From contig JAAVHK010000048.1 of assembly GCA_014799765.1 (NCBI GenBank), positions 1 to 7,932 on the forward strand: a stretch of 7,932 bases of DNA, given 5' to 3'. Shown here piece by piece: positions 6,026-7,932 of the stretch. Position 1 is the stretch's first letter; each line of letters begins with the position of its first letter. The notes under the pieces are model-generated. The model made no database searches. It saw nothing but the letters and a program-made list of their open reading frames with translations, and had not been told where the DNA came from. The stretch is from Ruminococcus sp. Its GTDB lineage: Bacteria > Bacillota > Clostridia > Oscillospirales > Ruminococcaceae. The translations under genes and the position numbers were made by a program.

Positions 6026-7093
6026 TTACCAGCCGTCATTCGCCCAGTTGAATCCGTCGTCAGAGTAATCATAATTATAGTTATAATCATAGTTATAATT
6101 ATAGTCGTCTCCGGTGTAGTCGTATGTATTATCACCGTATTCTGTGGTATTGTTTTCGTTTGCCCTTGAATTGAACTCGCTGAAAATAGCTTCCTGCTCC
6201 GGATTTATTTCTTCTTTTATTTCCGGAATTATAGTATTTCCCTCCGAATCGGTAGGGAACTGCTGTTCACTTCCGGCAAGACCGGCAGGGTCATTGCTTG
6301 TCCGGAAAGTACACTGATTTGAACCCACCATAGTGAGATAACCTTTTTTTCCGTTTATAGAGCCGTCCCGCATGACAGTATCAGCTAAAGTGAGTTTATA
6401 TTCGGCATCATTCCAGTTGCCCATTTTAAATACAGTACCGTTACTGTAATTTATGACTATTGAAAATTCGTCGCTTATATTTATTCCGGAAATTCCGCTG
6501 TCTCCGGAAACACTCGCCATAAGCTCCGTGAGAGCCGTATTTTTATGTTCGTCTTCTACGTAAAGCTGTTGACCCTCTTCAACAGTAACAGGGTTTATTC
6601 CCGATATAGTCGGCAGACCGTCTGTAATAAAATTGTTTTTTTCAAGTATCTTGCCTAACTTGCTTACAACAAGTACTCCGCCGTTATACTCAACATTGAA
6701 AGACGGCACACAATAATCAACTTTTATTTCAAGGGTTGACGGAAAACTCCGTTTTACTTCAGCTTTTTCAACAAAAAGTACTTTTTCAAGTATATTTTCC
6801 GCACTTTTTTCGGTATTGATACGTAAAAGATTATCGCCTATCTTTATGCCGGAAGCCTCTGCAACTTCATTACCTTTCCGGTCTTTTTCTTCTATAGAAT
6901 TGCTGTCTTCACCCGAAAGCACAATAACAACCATATTCTGTATATTAAACAAAAACGTATAACTCATAGTCATGAATGTAACAAGTGCAATTGCAAGCAC
7001 AACGGCGATATATATATTCATATTCCGCCGTCTGCGTCGCATACGTTTTCCGCTGTTTCCACGGTCAATGTTAGTTTTCTCAACATCTTTCAT
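6026..7093 (-). CDS. ftsQ: Cell division protein FtsQ/DivIB
   Basis: A 355-residue single-pass membrane protein of the divisome, the FtsQ/DivIB partner of FtsL and FtsB/DivIC. Residues 1-24 are a short cytoplasmic part ending in an Arg cluster (RMRRRRR). Residues 26-50 form the membrane helix. A POTRA-like domain covers about 54-127, with the family pattern SGIKIGDNLLRIN, then VEKAEVKRSFPSTLEIKV (108-125). A beta domain follows to about 265. The tail (275-355) is acidic and of low complexity, ending in alternating Tyr with Asn or Asp. DivIB proteins often have a flexible C-terminal tail, but this tyrosine-rich version is unusual. The ATG is preceded by GGAGAT and lies 15 bases after the murA stop, so the two are co-transcribed. 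ftsZ is 176 bases downstream. Confidence 0.92.
   Translation of the reverse strand: MKDVEKTNIDRGNSGKRMRRRRRNMNIYIAVVLAIALVTFMTMSYTFLFNIQNMVVIVLSGEDSNSIEEKDRKGNEVAEASGIKIGDNLLRINTEKSAENILEKVLFVEKAEVKRSFPSTLEIKVDYCVPSFNVEYNGGVLVVSKLGKILEKNNFITDGLPTISGINPVTVEEGQQLYVEDEHKNTALTELMASVSGDSGISGINISDEFSIVINYSNGTVFKMGNWNDAEYKLTLADTVMRDGSINGKKGYLTMVGSNQCTFRTSNDPAGLAGSEQQFPTDSEGNTIIPEIKEEINPEQEAIFSEFNSRANENNTTEYGDNTYDYTGDDYNYNYDYNYNYDYSDDGFNWANDGW
6065..6106 (-). repeat. Hexanucleotide tandem repeat in the ftsQ tail
   Basis: Seven consecutive 6-base units of the form [GA]A[CT]TA[CT] on the minus strand encode (Asp/Asn)-Tyr dipeptides near residues 330-343 of FtsQ. Because the unit is six bases, gain or loss of copies keeps the reading frame and only alters tail length. 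Confidence 0.85.
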
Positions 7094-7108
7094 ATTATCT
7101 CCATAGTA

Positions 7109-7932
7109 TCAGACCCTGCGTATATCACCGCCGAGAAGTCTGACAACATCTTCTATTTTTTCATAACCTCTGTCTATATGATGTATTCCGGATATTTCAG
7201 AAGTACCCTCCGCTGACAGTCCGGCATTAACCATAGCAGCACCGCCTCTTAAATCTGTTGCTTCAATGTTAGCACCATGTAATCCGGCGACACCCTTTAT
7301 AACTGCTACCTTGCCGAGTACCTGAATATCCGCACCCATTTTAACAAGAGCGTCTGTATGCCTGTACCGGCAGTCAAAAATATTTTCTTCAAAAACGCTT
7401 ACACCGTCGGCGGTGACAAGTGCCGACATTAAAACCGCCTGTGCATCTGTCGGGAAGCCAGGGTGTGGCATTGTGCGTATCCTGCTTTTTATTGCCTTCA
7501 GCCGTGAACCGCTCCGGAGATATATTCTGTCTTTATGTGTGGTTATGGTACAACCTGTCTGTTCAAGGACTGATATAAAAGGTTCTGTTTCAGCCACACA
7601 GGCATTTGTAAGTACAATTTCACCACCGGTACCGGCGGTCATGGCGAGATACGTTGCACCGGCTATTCTGTCAGGCATTATCTGATATTCACAGCCATGA
7701 AGTTTATTTTTTCCTCTTATGACGATACGGCTTTCACCGTCGCCGGAAATGTCCGCACCGCAAGCCCTCAGAAATCCGCATAAATCACAGATTTCAGGTT
7801 CACGTGCGGAATTGTTTATGATTGTTTCACCGTCAGCGGTTACGGCACAGAGGATAATATTTTCAGTCGCACCCACCGACGGAAACGGCAGTGAAATTTT
7901 AGCACCGTGTGCCTTTCCCGATGGTGTCCGGC
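7109..7932 (-). CDS. murA: UDP-N-acetylglucosamine 1-carboxyvinyltransferase MurA (5' end outside window)
   Basis: About 273 C-terminal residues of MurA, which transfers enolpyruvate from PEP to UDP-GlcNAc, the first committed step of peptidoglycan synthesis. The frame is open to the window edge. The family motif PSVGATEN spans the GTG at 7874-7876, so that GTG is an internal Val codon and not the start. Other landmarks are SAREPEI, the PEP-site motif PHPGFPTDAQA (with the conserved Asp), TDLRGGAAMV (with the conserved Arg), and the closing HHIDRGYEKIEDVVRLLGGDI. The missing part, roughly 145 residues, includes the loop bearing the active-site Cys (Cys115 in E. coli), so its state and fosfomycin sensitivity cannot be judged. 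It ends 15 bases before ftsQ. Confidence 0.97.
   Translation of the reverse strand, partial: RTPSGKAHGAKISLPFPSVGATENIILCAVTADGETIINNSAREPEICDLCGFLRACGADISGDGESRIVIRGKNKLHGCEYQIMPDRIAGATYLAMTAGTGGEIVLTNACVAETEPFISVLEQTGCTITTHKDRIYLRSGSRLKAIKSRIRTMPHPGFPTDAQAVLMSALVTADGVSVFEENIFDCRYRHTDALVKMGADIQVLGKVAVIKGVAGLHGANIEATDLRGGAAMVNAGLSAEGTSEISGIHHIDRGYEKIEDVVRLLGGDIRRV

Noticed and set aside
7874..7876. GTG as the start codon of murA
   Set aside because: The frame continues upstream to the window edge and the GTG is the Val of the conserved PSVGATEN motif, so the gene is cut by the window and does not start here.

Overview
The window is a run of housekeeping genes, all read from the minus strand, from an AT-rich low-GC Gram-positive. 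The TrmK and DivIB-type FtsQ proteins, a DivIVA-like scaffold, strong AGGAGG-type ribosome sites, sigma-A-like promoters and the CxxC-x17-CxxC zinc-ribbon family all point to Clostridia. A Ruminococcus-like gut or rumen member is my best inference; I could not search a database.

In transcription order (right to left) the window opens with the 3' two thirds of murA (7109-7932, running off the right edge). It is followed 15 bases later by ftsQ/divIB (6026-7093). Next comes ftsZ (4659-5849), with its own good extended -10 promoter and a strong terminator behind it. This is the tail of a division and cell wall cluster: MurA makes a peptidoglycan precursor, FtsQ belongs to the septal divisome and FtsZ forms the cytokinetic ring. 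A near-consensus promoter (4536-4564) then drives a 566-residue coiled-coil protein with a DivIVA-like N-terminus and a proline-rich tail (2702-4402). It probably acts in the same process.

After a 212-base intergenic stretch, which holds a locally GC-rich hairpin-forming block (about 2520-2640), comes a set of small genes. These are a two-part zinc-ribbon protein (2214-2489), a 105-residue protein of unknown function (1831-2148) and a DUF1858 CxxC redox-type protein (1585-1788) that ends in a terminator. The left part is a fused TrmK tRNA methyltransferase plus Nif3-like metalloprotein (67-1518). It is tightly coupled to the first 19 codons of a zinc-finger protein, probably an RlmA-type rRNA methyltransferase, that runs off the left edge.

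I see no mobile element, CRISPR array, tRNA or rRNA, and no clear new system. The observations most worth a second look are three. A short acidic-hydrophobic motif is shared by the FtsZ C-terminal peptide and two sites in the coiled-coil protein's tail. FtsQ has a Tyr/Asn/Asp repeat tail. The 2520-2640 block is an unexplained structured stretch.
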